Source: Pseudisothecium myosuroides
Taxonomy: Eukaryota > Streptophyta > Bryopsida > Hypnales > Lembophyllaceae
Reading direction: 5' to 3'
Assembly: GCA_951799445.1 (NCBI GenBank)
Contig: OX637292.1
Location: 16,309,296 to 16,373,295 of the forward strand
DNA length: 64,000 bases
Part shown: one piece after another, positions 1 to 13,087 of the stretch
Numbering within the stretch: position 1 is the first letter of the stretch
Layout: the number at the start of each line of letters is the position of its first letter
Program-made: the position numbers and the translations under genes
Notes under the pieces: model-generated
Databases searched by the model: none
Seen by the model: only the letters and a program-made list of their open reading frames with translations
What the model was told of the DNA's origin: nothing

Positions 1-1165
1 GAGTATATGTAGATAAATATAACAAAGCTCCGACTGCTATGAGGTACCGTTTGCTATCATATTCCTCCTCCTCCTCGCAAGGTCGGTATGGGTCATCATT
101 TGTCTTGCTTCAACCGATCATGGGAGCAGATAAAGGATTTGCTTGGTCCATCTTGAAATTCTTGAGCAACCGTTGAGTATACGCAGTTTGATGAAGAAAT
201 ATACTTCCATTGGACAGATGTGTAATCTCTAAACCAAGACAAAAAGAAGTGCGGCCAAGTAGTTTCATTTCAAATTGGGTTGTTAGTAATGTTACCGTTT
301 GGCAGCAAGTTGAGGGCGTACCTATAAGGTTGAGATCATCAACATAAATGGCAATGATCACAAACCCGTGAGCATCCTTCAAAGTGAATATACACGGAAG
401 GGTAGGGTCGTGCCGAAACTTGTGGTATAGCAAAAAATCTCTCAAATGTTTATACCACATGCAACCTGCTTGTTTTAATCCATAAAGAGCTCGTTGTAGC
501 TTGAGGCCAGAATTCTTGCCCGGAGAATCAGCCGAAGGGGGCGTAGGCAAGAAATCAGGAGGAGGCCTTATATAAAGTGTGGCATCTAAATTTCCGTAAA
601 GGTAGGCTGTCACAACATCTAGAAGCGTGGTTTCCAAAGAATGTTGTACAGCTAGGCCAAGTAGATATCTAAAAGTAGTGGCATCCATAACAGGGGAATA
701 AGTAAAGGTAAAATCAATGCCAGGATGTTGATTGAATCCTTGAGCCACTAATCGCACCTTGAATTGGACTATTTATCCTTGGGTATTACGTTTCCGAGTA
801 AAAATCAACTTGTGTCCTATGGGTTTAGTAGGAAGGTTGGTCAACAAAGGACCAAAGACTTCATGTTTTCTAAGAGAAGAATATTCGGCAGCAAGTGCAA
901 CTTGCCATTTTGGCCAGTCAGGGCTAGATTGTGCTTCATCTAACGTGAGTGGGTCAGGATCATATGTTACATGATTGAACCTGTCGTGGTTTGCAGGGGG
1001 AGCTTGGCCACGGTGACTCTGTACTCTCGCCCGGCCCGGCAGGAGCAGGGCCCGGTCCTGAAATGTCCCGGACTCAGCAACGAATTTGTTGCCCCAGCGT
1101 CTTGGAGTCCCAATTTCACGGAGCCCTCTATCCGGCGAACTGAACGTCAGGTGTCTGGTCTCCAT
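1..1165 (-). pseudogene. Ty1/copia retrotransposon pol relic (reverse transcriptase, partial)
   Basis: A minus-strand reading frame encodes the RVT_2 type of reverse transcriptase found in plant Ty1/copia elements. Visible landmarks are the pre-RT stretch KPIGHKLIFTRKRNTQG (about 825-775), RLVAQGFNQHPGIDF, the first catalytic block LDVVTAYLYGNL, ALYGLKQAG, and the active-site box YVDDL. The frame is broken by an in-frame TAA at 773-775, between the pre-RT stretch and RLVAQGF, and by an in-frame TGA at 110-112. After the TGA, typical copia sequence (YLIAVGALLYLSTYTR) continues off the left edge. Integrase, protease, gag and LTRs are not visible. The stretch from about 1165 to 975 is more GC-rich and not recognisable as copia, so the upstream boundary is uncertain. 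It is a dead element fragment. Confidence 0.9.
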
Positions 1166-2096
1166 CTTCTTTTCTTTTAGGATTGTGGATGCGACTGTTC
1201 ACAACCTGCTCCAAACATTGATTTTCTTTTAACATTTTAGAAAGGTAGACAGCTATTTCTTCAATCTTCATGTGATACTTGGTGATATCTATACCAAAAA
1301 TAGGTGATACTTAGATGAATTTTGGCTATTGGTCTTGGCTAACAACAATAAAGCTATTTCACCTAAAAAATGAAAATTTCCTTTCACAATATATTAATAG
1401 CCAACGTCTTTTGGGTGGAGCCAAGCGGCGAGAAGTCGTGCACAGAAAAAAAAACTTGCTCCAAACTCCAAGACCAAGCTCACGGGAGTCAGAGCACTTG
1501 CTCACGAGAGTCACGGGAGTCAGAACATTTCCACCTTTTCATGGAGAAATTACCTTGCCAAAATGGCTTTTCCAGGATCAATTGTCCTTCTTTCTAGGCT
1601 CCACCAATTAAATAATTATCCTGACTCTTTCGCTCCATATCTCCACCGTGCTCAACATGATTATTGGATGTGGACGACAGCTTTGCAGTCTCATTGGTAG
1701 AAAATGCTAGAAATTGTCAGACTTTTCAAAAAGTGTTACAAAAACATTGCCATCATATAATGACTCTCTATGTCGCCACGTCCCGTGCCGCCCCGCAACA
1801 CAGCTAACTCACACTACCTATACATTTTCCACACATAGATTAGCACCACAAGCATCATGCTAACAAGTACAGAGGTCCCACCCGTCACCATAGTTAGTCT
1901 AGCTCTTGGGGTCTCACAATATTCACCCACAAATTCCCTCACTTAGCATCTCCGCTAAGTGCAGATATAGTATTCCCATGCACCTCTCCTCTACCTAGCC
2001 CCGACTCTAAGAGATTTAACTTCTACATTACTTAGAAGTACATGTGAAGTCCCCTCTAATCCTCAATTTTAGCATTCCTTTGCGCAATTGGTCTCA
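1166..2096. other. intergenic, no gene recognised
   Basis: AT-rich sequence with short open frames only. At about 1480-1525 there is a small local direct repeat of a CACGGGAGTCAGA-like motif. I see no domain, no RNA gene and no clear element end before the TTAA at 2097. Confidence 0.5.
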
Positions 2097-2100
2097 TTAA

Positions 2101-3030
2101 CCCCTAAAGGACCATTGTCCCTTCAGGGAACAAATGCATTTTCGGGCAGGTACTTGTGGGCTGAAATTTTCTCTTGATTTTTTGAAACTTTTTCTAGAGG
2201 TAGAAAAACTGAATAGCTTTGTGAAAAAATAAAAAAAAATTCACAATCGGTGCCCGGGAAAAAAAGTTATGACCAAATAAGTTCAAACGCGGGGACGGCA
2301 GGCAGCCCGGGCAGCCAAAAAAAAATGGACAAAAATTTGAATTTCTTTTTTTAATATTTTTTTCTCATAGATTATATTTTTTTCTATCTGGATTGCTTTG
2401 ATTCATTTCATTTGGATATGTTATGAGAAAGTTATGGACATTCTTGTTTTTCGGGCAGTTAGAGAATCTTCTTGAAAAAAATAACTTGTAGGAATCATTT
2501 CTAAATGCAATTTTTCAAATTTTTCAAATTTCTTTTTTTTGCATGGTCTGATTTACTTGTTAGAACAATCTCACCATTGGGATTAGTGCATTTTAATTCC
2601 ATCTAAAATATATTAATATTTTAGATTTTCCTTCTATCTCATACCTACTTCTACTTAACAATTTTCTTAAGAATGATAATTAATTTTTTTTGAATTTTTT
2701 TTTCCCCCTAGATTCTCAACTCAATTCTCCACTATAAAGATTTAAAGCTCAAAACTTTGTAGTGCAAAAATTTTGAGTTAAAAATGTTCAAAGTCAAAAA
2801 AGCTAGTCTCACAATGTGCTGAAAAACTTGTTTTTTCCACTTTAAACGTAGATATCTTGCAATCTATGCGGTCAGAAATTCTGAAATTTTTTCCACACAC
2901 TCTCATACTAGTTAGGTGTAAGATCCTACAGTTAGATATGGAAAAAAAAATTCAATTTTTTTTACTCTTTGCTATAGATATGGCAGTTTTGAGTGTTTTC
3001 TGGTAGAAAAAGGCCTTGGTCCTTTAGGGG
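2101..3030 (+). mobile_element. TTAA-flanked CCCC...GGGG TIR element, copy A (930 bp)
   Basis: The element starts CCCCTAAAGGACCATTGTCC and ends GGTCCTTTAGGGG, and is flanked by TTAA at 2097-2100 and 3031-3034. The outer 13 bases are perfect inverted repeats. It has no long open reading frame, so it is non-autonomous. The interior contains a conserved block with CGGGCAG motifs that is shared with copies at 8384, 18870, 16956 (inverted), 60870 (inverted) and 63290 (inverted). A TTAA target duplication with CCC/GGG ends is what piggyBac-superfamily transposases leave. Assignment to that superfamily is inference, because no transposase is present. Confidence 0.85.
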
Positions 3031-3404
3031 TTAATGTCATTTGGACTTCAAAACAAGTAGAATCCAAATTTCGTGAAGAAACGAGAGGGCCCATCAAGAT
3101 GGAAGGTTGAGGGCTCATTTTACAAAGCCTAGGCTTTTTTTTTCTTAGGTATGCTTGCGGTGGGAGAGATTTGGGAGGCTGGGCTTGCTAAAAACTAGGC
3201 TAGGCCCCTTTCTACTAAAAGATTGGAGATGCTCTCACAACCTGTTCCTAAGGTTATTACACCTAATTTTGACCGCTTTCTAAAACGAACCACTACATAT
3301 TCTTGCCTAAAATGTATTTCCCCACTATTCATGAGAATTTATGGTCAATTCTAAAAACACTTATATTCATCACTTTGAAAATTTGTAGTTTATTCATAGG
3401 GTGT
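3031..3404. other. intergenic between two repeats
   Basis: AT-rich spacer after the TTAA element. No open frame of note and no recognised repeat end. Confidence 0.4.
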
Positions 3405-4640
3405 CTAAAAAATACATTCTAAGACAATTTGGAATCCTTTTTTGAATATCAATAAGATCCCACCAAAAGTTTTTTAATAAAATGATGGGAAACATGTTGA
3501 ATTGCTTATTTGTGCGATTTTAGGTATTATAGTTACCTTAACTTCTAATGACCCAAAGAGGTGTACTTTCAAAAATGGGCCAAAACTCCCAAGAACTTGA
3601 GAATTTTTTTTGTTCATTTTTTCTTAAGATTGGATAGAATAAAACTGTAGGATCTTGAAGTTCTTGGAAAGTGAATACTTCAAAAAAAAGTTAGATTATT
3701 TGACCGGACAATTTTGAAGATATTTAAGTTTGAAGTTTTATTTGAGTCAATAGAAATATAGGGCAACGCACTTTGAAGGAGCATATCTTTGTGAGAACAT
3801 TTCAAAATGATGCCCTTTTATACTCAATGAAAGATAAGAGAGTTGAAAATGTACATGTAAGCTTTTACAACATTCCAAGCATTTTTCAAATTCATGGTAG
3901 AGCTTGCAATGCACAGGGGTCATTGAAATGAGAGTAATATTTTATTTTATTTTTTTAAATGTGACTCTTGTCTTCTCCTTGAACTCCTTAGATCAGCCCT
4001 TTTTGCAATGAGCAAGAATCACATTGGTTGGTTGATTTTTTAGTCCATGCCCAAATTGAACCCCTCAAAATGAGTTGTAACCTATACTAAGGTACCCCCC
4101 CCCATAACCGACTGAATAAAGAATTCCGACATGATCTGGAGTAGTGAAGGCAAAACAAATATTTTCTAGAGGTACATCAATAGAAATGACATGGATTGCA
4201 AAAAATTTGGTAATTTTATTGCTTGAATTGAAATTACTATGAATTTTGGGAGGCAAAAAGTGCGCTGGACCCATGGCCAATGTCTAGACTCTTCCAATTC
4301 CAATCATTCAATAACTTTTTACCTAATCGTTATTTCGTGTTTCTTTTTTCACAACTTGGGACATGTGTCATGTATTTATTAGTTCTAACCTTGAAAACGA
4401 AAAAAAATCGCATTCTAAGCGTGGTCAAAAATACGTGCACCTATAGGTCGGGATTGGGGGGTTTACCTTACACCATTTAACTTTGAAAAATTCCACCAGA
4501 CGGAGTTGAACTCGGAATTTGATGAAACTACCACCATTGTATTCATAACTCAGTATATTTTCTAGAAATAATTTTTAGTTTAAAAAAAACTCAAAATTTG
4601 AGAATGGGCAGCGACCAAAAAATGGTCGCTTGTTGTCAGC
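3405..4640 (+). repeat. dispersed repeat family 4 (about 1.2 kb copy)
   Basis: Two adjoining blocks recur elsewhere in the window. The block at about 3405-3540 is similar to 22702-22850. The block at about 3555-4640 is similar to 21395-22050 and 45210-45700; it shares GGGCCAAAACT, the run around 'gaaggagcatatctttgtgag', and 'aatttgatgaaactaccaccattg'. In the 21.4-kb copy the second block ends GGTCCATAGGGG followed by TTAA, so this family probably also belongs to the TTAA elements. No coding capacity is seen. Confidence 0.65.
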
Positions 4641-4792
4641 AATGCGTTCATGCGCATTCCACCACTCAAAGTGGGCTCTGGCCGTCTGGCGCTTGTGAAC
4701 CCTGACAACGGCTTTGCTGAGGCAGCTGAGCTCGTTAAGTTACTGCCATTTGGGGGGCCATGCAGCCCAAGGCACCATGGACCGACTCTGAT

Positions 4793-5054
4793 ATTCTACA
4801 CTAAATAGTGAAATTAGGTTGCCCCACACTAATTTCTTGACATTCTACACTATATCAATATGTAATGTTTCTTTACAAGAATTTACTATTTTTTTTGAAT
4901 TAAAAATTTATGCATGTGGGACTCATGAACCTCTATGTGTACAAACAGAAAAAACAATAGACATATTTGTTGATTGGTTGGCTTGCAATGTGATTTTCTT
5001 GAAGTAAGGCAACCTAATTGTTAAGGCAACCTAATTTCACTATTTATTGTAGAA
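4793..5054. mobile_element. MITE with ~30-bp TIR (about 262 bp)
   Basis: The left end ATTCTACACTAAATAGTGAA, continuing AATTAGGTTGCC (4793-4823), is repeated in inverted orientation at 5024-5054 (GGCAACCTAATTTCACTATTTATTGTAGAA). A second short copy of GGCAACCTAATT lies just inside the right arm (5008-5019). The interior is AT-rich and non-coding. The superfamily is unknown. Confidence 0.75.
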
Positions 5055-5212
5055 GACAGATAAACTAAAATGGATAAATTGGATGAACCTGGCCCTCTGT
5101 TTTTTTATTTTCCATTTGAAACTAGTTTTTGTTTTGTTTTGGCGAATTTTCACCACTTTGAGAGGTTTGAACCTGTCAAACTCCTTCCCTCTAAAAGCTC
5201 CGCCGGGGATTT

Positions 5213-5355
5213 GTAAGGTAGTCTGCTCTAAAAGTGATCGTGTTCTAAATGCGACCCCTATCTAGGAAGGATTGACATGTTGCTTGAAATATCTTCTACT
5301 GTCAATGATAAGTTAGTTAGGCTTAAATGGTCGCTTTAAGAGTAGACTACCTTAC
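5213..5355. mobile_element. short MITE, AAGGTAGT ends (143 bp)
   Basis: The left end GTAAGGTAGTCTGCTCTAAA pairs with the right end CTTTAAGAGTAGACTACCTTAC. The inner bases (CTCTAAAAGTGATC / TCGCTTTAAGAG) resemble the sub-terminal bases of the element at 14884-15200, so it is probably a small member of the AAGGTAG-ended group. Confidence 0.7.
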
Positions 5356-5788
5356 TCTTTCCCCTTTCAATGGAAATTGTCCATATGCATCAAGGAAAAA
5401 AAAACTCCTTCCTTCCAAAATTGTGACAATGCTATGATGGCTTGTGACAATTTACTCTTAAAAAATGAAATGTTGTTTTGAATCCGCAACTGGTAGGCAA
5501 ATCCATTGTCGTCTTTTTTCATCATAATGAATGCACATTATTAGGATAATTTTATTGTTATTTTAAAATAAAATTGAAATAGGGTGCTCACTTGAAGGAT
5601 AATGAACTCCTAAACAATCAAGTTTCTATTGAAGGGACAATTAGAGGTAGGTGATGATAAAGTCAAAAATGAATGGACTTTTTTGAAAATTTGACACAAG
5701 ATGGGGGACATTCACAAATCTCTTGGAGTGGGAAATTTTTTTAATAACAATATAATGAGGCTAAGTATGTGCAAGGAAAACAACAACA

Positions 5789-6112
5789 ATGGCATCTCTA
5801 GAGAAGAAAAAGAAGCAAGTAAAGTCTCTATTAAAGGTACGTACATCGAGTTTGCGTGAAGAAGAGAGAATCGCGCATGTAAAATCTATTGTAATTCCAG
5901 TAGGATTACATTCTTCTAATGTAAAAAAATTGCAAAAATTGCTAGTTTTTAATATACACGATATTGTACTAGATAGTAGTTTATTCTTAGAGCATAACCC
6001 CAATCTGCGCATTCAACCTGTATTGAAAACCAAAAATTGGAGTCTTCCTCTGGCCATGGATACTAGAATTTTTGAATCTTTACTTTTAAAAACATCCAAC
6101 TCATTTTCTTGA
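5789..6112 (+). CDS. hypothetical 107-aa open frame, probably not a gene
   Basis: An ATG-started frame encodes a lysine-rich N-terminus (MASLEKKKKQVKSLL) followed by no domain I recognise. The opposite strand is also open over 6012-5761, and no splice or promoter context is visible. It may be a short exon of a decayed element or a chance frame. I assign no function. Confidence 0.15.
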   Translation: MASLEKKKKQVKSLLKVRTSSLREEERIAHVKSIVIPVGLHSSNVKKLQKLLVFNIHDIVLDSSLFLEHNPNLRIQPVLKTKNWSLPLAMDTRIFESLLLKTSNSFS

Positions 6113-8379
6113 GGAATAAAAGCAAAAGCTACATGGCTGAAGTAGTCCTACAATTTTAGCAAAGATTAAGGGATAGATGCATGGTTGAGTGGCTCATTTT
6201 GGGCAAAAATCCAAGTCCAAAAAGTCCTTTTTTGTAAGTAAAATGTTTGAGAGTGAAATGCTTGGGAGTGAATTCTATAAGAATAATTTTTTTAAAATCT
6301 AAAAATACCTAGCTTTTGGGGCGCCCCTAGACCTTGAAAATTATTATACTTTAGGAAAATGATTTTTGGAAAATAAAAAGATTGGCTAAGAAAAAAGGAC
6401 TTTGTAAAATTTTGTGTTTTGAAAAGTCGTTAAAAAGTCCCTAGCAAACACATAAAGAAGATCTACATTATAAGCCATTATTTTCTAGAAACATTAGTTT
6501 AAACTCTATTAGAAACATAAGGCCTATGATTCATTTGATTAAGGCAAAGGAGTTTAAAAATTCCTTTTTAATTTTGTTGATAACAGATTTGTCACACCCA
6601 CTTTTTTTCAAAAGTCCCTAGCACTCACATACTATATACAAAAAAAATTAAAAAATCATAGAACTATTGGACATCAAGTTAATTTACCTAAATCAAGTCG
6701 TTTCATAGAAAAAAATAAATTTAAGTGACCTATAGATCAATTTGAAAATGAGTTGTTTGCAATTTTCAAGAGTGTGACAATAAATTGAGCCATTCAATCA
6801 TGCATTTGCTTTAAGGCAGACTATGATCTAGTTCTACCATTTGTCTAGTTAGTGAATAATTGTGAGGAAATTGAGTAGGTGGATGATGAAGTCATGGCAT
6901 ATGGTTGTCCATTGAAGAAGGTTTTCAAGGCTGGTTACACTTGGACGCTTCCAACTTTGCAATTATTGATCATAAACTTGATTGATTATGTTGCAACTTG
7001 ATAGCTAACGTTAATGATGCCACCTTCTTTTCTAAGGCTCAGTTGAAGAAGCTTGGAGACAACAATGCATTCTTGAAGTCTAAAGTCTACATGCAATTGC
7101 AAGGGGTGTTGGGTGCACTGTCCATAGAGGATTTCAAAATGCATTTTTTCAAAAAATAGCCTTATTCAAGAAATACTGAAATTGAGCATAAAATAAATGA
7201 AAGTTGAAAGTGTTGTGGAAGTGCAAGGTGCAAGGTGAGGTGATAGGATGGATGGATTTTGGTGGACCAGCAAATGGGATGATGGCAATATGGTATATGT
7301 TCAATTCATAATTGAAGGCGGACATGTCAATGATGGTTGGTAGACATTGATTTTATCCATTTGATAAAACATGCAATTGTCTCTTGGTATAGGACATCTA
7401 TGTGCATGCATCCACTTCTAATGTGTTTAACATCCAAACAACAACATATGTTACAAATATGATTAGCTTCCTTTCACCAATGCTATGATTTTGATTGTTT
7501 TACAATATACTTTGCATTAATCAAAATCATGTTGTTTTGTTTTAATTGCATTGATTAGTTTTTCCTATTATGTGTTTTTTGTTGGATTGTGTAGACATCT
7601 AATCTACGATTGTGGAGTTGTACCGATCAATGGACATACTGAAGAAAAAATTTGAAGCTCTACCGAGGAGAAGCACATAGATGTAGAAGTGATGAAGAAG
7701 TTTGAAGCTTTAAAGAAGGATTACAAGGATTTAATTCTATATATAACAGGATTTCCCCAAGATACAACTACGTTACAATGCACAGGTCTATTGGTGAGTT
7801 TGAATTTATACAATTTTATTTGAAGTGAATGTGATACAAAAATTGAAGTTCAATTTGAATATTTAGGACTTTGGTTTTATTATTATCATACATCAAGCAA
7901 CCTATTTAAACGACTGACTTTAAATGAATAAATTTCAAGATGCTCAAAATTATGCCCTAAATCTCAATTCCAAAACCATCAACTTAATTTCACTGCTATA
8001 GAGGCCTTGGTGAATGAATCTTTGGTATTTGGGAAGAAGTCAATGACTTTGAACTTTCACCCATCCGTGTTTTTGATGAAGTTACATCCCATTTGTCCTA
8101 TCCACCAAAAGTCACATTTGTTCCGCCCTTGTTTTAAAACTTATTCACACCATCCATCAAAGGATACATCCTATCAAAATTTGTCTACCATATCTAAGAA
8201 AGGTCAACCAGTGGTATTAGTGTACTTGTTTCTAGAACTTCAAGCTTTTTCTTTAGGACTTTCATATGTCCGTGCAACTCCACAACAGTAAAGTAGATGT
8301 CTACACAATCCAACAAAAAAATATAGAATAGCAGAAATTAAATTAGGCAATTAAAGAAAAATAACATTCTGATAATATG
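6113..8379. other. intergenic, AT-rich, no gene recognised
   Basis: About 2.3 kb without a recognisable protein domain. The stretch 6880-7800 has somewhat more coding-like texture (for example around 6890-7100 and 7620-7760), but every frame is interrupted. It could be a very old retroelement or gene remnant. Confidence 0.4.
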
Positions 8380-8383
8380 TTAA

Positions 8384-9318
8384 CCCCTAAAGGACCGTTG
8401 TCCCTTCGGGGGACAAATGCGTTTTCGGGCAGGTACCTACGGGCTGAAATTTTTTCCTGAATTTTTGAAACTTTTTTTGGAGCTTGAACAGCTGATTAGC
8501 TTCGTGGGAATATAATTTTTTTCACAATCGGTGCCCAAAAACAATAGTTATGACCAAATAAGCTCAAAACAGGGGACGGCGGGCATCCCGGGCAGCAAAA
8601 AAAAATTGGCAAAAATTTGATTTTTTTTTTTTAATATTTTTTTTCTCATAGATTATATTTTTGTCTATCTGGAAAGAGTTGATTCATTTCATTTGGATTT
8701 GTTATGAGAAAGTTATGGACATTCTTGTTTTTCGGGCAGTTAGAGCATCTTCTTGAAAAAAATAACTTGTAGGATGCATTTCTGAATGCTTTTTTTGCAA
8801 TTTTTCGAAAAAAAAAATTTCTCGTGGTTTAGTTTACTTGTTAGAACAAGCTCACCATTGGGATTAGTGTATTTTAATTCCATCTAAAATATATGAATAT
8901 TTTAGATTTTCCTTCTATCTCGTACCTATTTCTACTTAACAATTTTTTTAGGATTGATAATTAAGTTTTTTTGAATAATTTTTTTCCCCCTAGACTCTCA
9001 ACTCAATTCTCCACTATAAAGATTTAAAGCTCAAAACTCTGTAGTGCAAAAAATTTAAGTTAAAAATGTTCAAAGTCAAAAAATCTAGTCCCGCAATGTG
9101 CTGAAAAACTTGTTTATTCCACTTTAAACACAAATATCTTGCAATCTGTGCGGTCAAAAATTCTGAATTTTTTTTTCATACATTCTCATACTAATTAGGT
9201 GTAAGATCCTACGGTTAGATGTGCAAAAAAAACATTTTTCAATTTTTTTTACTGTTTGCTATAGAAATGGCAGTTTTCAGTGTTTTTTGGCAGAAAAAAG
9301 GTCTCGGTCCTTTAGTGG
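8384..9318 (+). mobile_element. TTAA-flanked CCCC...GGGG TIR element, copy B (935 bp)
   Basis: Starts CCCCTAAAGGACCGTTGTCC after TTAA (8380-8383) and ends GGTCCTTTAGTGG before TTAA (9319-9322). One base of the right inverted repeat has changed (TTTAGTGG for TTTAGGGG). It is collinear with copy A over its full length, in the same orientation, and without coding capacity. Confidence 0.85.
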
Positions 9319-9467
9319 TTAAAAAAATCAAAACCATAAAATTATTCAAAGGAAGCGAACCATGTGTGTGATGTACCTAAAAGAAGAAGTCTGTTTTTAG
9401 AAAAATTGCTTTGATTTCTAAAGCAAAATGTTCATTATAGCAAGTTCCACTATACAAGGCTCACTCT

Positions 9468-9706
9468 CATTAGAAGAGATTTGAGGGCTACAAAGGGTCG
9501 TTTTCGGCTGTTCCCGCAGTTGGGAACAGTTAGAATATAAAAATAATTTAAAATATATATAATTTATAAAAAAATATTTATTATTTATTTATTTATTTGA
9601 CGTGGCATAGTCTTGGCCACGTCAGATTACTGCTCCTAGGGCGTTCCCAGGGGTCCCAGGGCCTAATAACGCGTAGGCTCTTGGAGCCCTCAAATTTCTT
9701 CTAATG
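9468..9706. mobile_element. MITE with CATTAGAAGAGATTTGAGG ends (239 bp)
   Basis: The left end CATTAGAAGAGATTTGAGGG is matched by the right end CCCTCAAATTTCTTCTAATG. A second member lies at 20846-21080. Both contain GACGTGG...CCACGTC (9600-9630) and GTTCCCAG motifs internally, with GC-richer arms around an AT-rich core. Non-coding. Confidence 0.8.
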
Positions 9707-12700
9707 CTTAAAACATCACTATAAGGAACCACTCAAAATACTAGACATGTAGGAGAGCATGATGAAGAGAGAGCCACAAGCTTACAACTATTGTAAAGCA
9801 AGTCATAGCACAAAGAGTTTCTACTGTGGTTGCCATTGCTGCAAACTTGTGGTATTTAAGTCCCAAGCTCATTGCCCTTGCCAAACTCCTCTACAACATT
9901 AACCTCAAAAAATTATTGGATCCTAAGTAATGTCCACAATGGTGCTAGTATGTGAGCCTAGTAATGTGAGCTTGTGATCATTGAGCCTACAATATAGGTA
10001 CCTATAATATAGATACCACACACTATAAAAGGTATATGTACTATAAACACCTATAATATGGGTATTTATAACATATATATCCTATAATCATAGACGGATT
10101 CCATATATAGTATATACACCTATAACATAGGTGTATGGTATTCTAGGCTCATGGGCTCATACATATATACTCACATAATAGCAACCCTCGTAATGTCCAT
10201 ATTTATCATTAGGGCTCCATTGCTCTCTATGAGTCTATGCTACCGTTGACACTCAATTGAAGATTTTGGGGCCCCATTTTGGAATCAACAAATCTTTTAA
10301 ATGGAATTTTTCACACGGATTTTGGGGCTCATAATATAAGATCTGACACCAAAAAGTGATTGTTTTGTGCATGTTTTGCATGGATAGAAATGTTCATGTT
10401 GATTCTACTTGAAAAATGTATTGAAATGTTACATATTAGGCTTATAATGTGTGTGCCAATGATTAGATGTTTGTTAAATTTTTAGATGCAAATTGAAGTG
10501 AATTGTTTGAGAACACAACCATATTCAAGTAGCTTCAATTATAAATTTGAAAATCATATATGACATGAACTAATATGTATGACATATATTATGTGTTCTA
10601 TTTTTACGACTTGAACACATTTTCCTTTTGGAAAAAATTAAACATTGAACACTTTGACTATCTTAAACTTGTTGAATATCATAATTTTCATAGAAATTGA
10701 AGTCCCCTCATAGGATTAATAATTGACTTGTGCATTGTCTACTTGTCTTTATCCTCTCATGTCCTTTGAACTTTGGTGTTAGGTCTTCTACACATAATTT
10801 CTTGATTTACATTGGCCCCAATGTCAAAGTCAAAGATCAAAGTCTTTTTTTTTTTTTTTTTTTTCTATAAATTAAAATAAATTTTAAAATTTTGATTTGA
10901 TTGAAAACAACAGAGACCATTTCATAAACATCAAAATGAATTGTATGTTACTTTTGTTTACAAATGCAAGGCTTTAAAATATTTTATATATCTTATATAT
11001 TAACTATAAGTTTACAAATAATGTTTTACCTAAAAAAATAACTTTTCAATTGATACAATTGACCCTTTAAAGATGGTTTCAAAAATAAGGTATTTCTTTA
11101 AAAAAATCACTGTAAATTGAGTTCACCATTCTAAACTTTATTAAAAAAAATCATAGTTATAGTGTATAATTTTTCATTCACCAATGAAATATGGACAAAA
11201 TTTTTAGTTTTGGATTTTAGTATTTATATTGACTAATTCTAATTTGAAGAATGGTAGATCCAATTGCACTCATAGAGATTATCGGTCATAATTTGCAACA
11301 TTTTATTTGAAAGTGATCTTTAAATTATTATTCTAAATTTTACTTTACAACACATCTTCACAATTTTGGACATTTCTACTATACCGCATGTCTTTAAAGT
11401 TTAGTATAATCAAATATATAATTGAATATGCAATGTGTAAAGTTTTATCCAAATATTAATGCACAATGAATGTTTTCTATTCATTTAGGCTCCATAGAAG
11501 ATTGGAATATCACTTAAAACTTCAAATGGACACATTAGACCTCCTCATGTAGTTCAAATTCACAACAAACTTAACAAGAACATGTTTTTTGTAGCAAGGC
11601 TTTTTTGCTTGTCAATTGTATTAATTTTAGTAAAATAGAGTTTCACTTGTATACAAAAATGGATAAATATGATGATTGTTGCAATTGTCATATTGGAAAT
11701 GGAAATGTGCATATTAAAAATACCAAGATATGATTTTCAAATAATCAACATTTATATAAGATGTATTTATATCTTTTGAGTACTTTGTGAATTTGTGACA
11801 AATTCATTCACTTGTGAAATGAAATCACTTATAAAATAATTAATAATCCACCCCCTCTGCATATTTATATTTTTTTGAGAAGTTGTTCTTACTGCAATTG
11901 ATATGAAATATCAACACAATACGTGTATCCAAATGTCATCAGTATTAGTATTTGGTATCCCATATCAATATCCGCATCCGTACGTCATAGCATATTAGTA
12001 TTTTATATATAAAATATCCATGTATATTATGTATATAGTGTTCCATATCAATATCAGCTAATTGTGTCAATTTAAATATTTGTATCAACACTTTTTTTGT
12101 TTTCAAAAATTGATGGTGGAAGAAGGAGGTTCAAATTTCTACCCTCCTAGCTTGATGGTTGGGGTTCAGATCCATAGAATTTTTCCAAAAAAATTTAATC
12201 AAGAGTTACGGATTTTTAATGAGGGACTTTTGAATTTTTCTTTTTGATTGACAATTGCAGATTTTTCATGAGGGGCCCAAGCACATGAGTCCACACATCT
12301 TTTCATTACATTTACATTGTTGGTTAAAGTTGTAGACAATGTCGTGCATTTTTGAATGACACTTTTGGCTAAACATTGGAGTAATAAATGGACACAATTG
12401 AGCTTAACCAAGATTGAAATGGTCAAAATATCCTCGACTCCTTCACCTCTTTCTTCCTCTTTTCACACTCCTATTTTCACAATGGAAAGCTATGTGTTTT
12501 AACTCTGACCTCTTCTATCACATCTTTATATACATACTAAATCCTCTATTTAAAAAAATCAAGTATGGAATGTATAAAGTATACTTCATTTTGGGGGGTT
12601 CAATGCCTCTACCCGATGGTTCTTGCGGTAACTAGCCCTATTTTTGCCAAGTGACTATTCTAGCTGCCACCCTCAAGCATGCTTGATTAATTACAAGGCA

Positions 12701-13087
12701 CAAATAAGGTAGCCAACCATATATAAGGTAAACCAACCTATTACTACCAAAATCCCAATTGTGATCATACATACATGTGGTGTACATTATTGTCAAAAAC
12801 TATGCTCATTGGGTACGTGAGGGTGGAATTTAGATGAGAGGGACAATACTTACATTAGTTCATTTTATTTTTTACACACTATCTAAAGTTCACATTGTTC
12901 AATAACATATCAAAATTACATATCATAAGTGGATTTGTAGTTACCAAGTAAAAACAAAATCCATTTGAGTTATGTGCTCCAAGAATCACCACTTGAAATG
13001 ACAAGCAAAATGTTGTTTGTGGTGTCTACATTTAGCTACTAGGATTGACCTTCCAATCTTGAAATAAGTACGTGAGTCAATGCCAGA
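9707..13087. other. intergenic, AT-rich, no gene recognised
   Basis: About 3.4 kb of AT-rich DNA. It contains short degenerate repeats built from 'cctataatatggg'-like units (9980-10150), a poly-T run near 10846-10864, and a degenerate ATATCAATATC-type stretch at about 11930-12060 that resembles the one at 26.45-26.66 kb. No domain-bearing frame was found. Confidence 0.45.

Noticed and set aside
2097..2110. CCCTAAA in the TIR as an interstitial telomere
   Set aside because: Only a single unit per element end, always inside the conserved TIR.
2101..3030. Reading the TTAA elements as Tourist/Harbinger MITEs
   Set aside because: These normally have a 3-bp TTA/TAA duplication. Here both flanks are the same four bases TTAA and the element ends are CCC/GGG, which fits piggyBac better.
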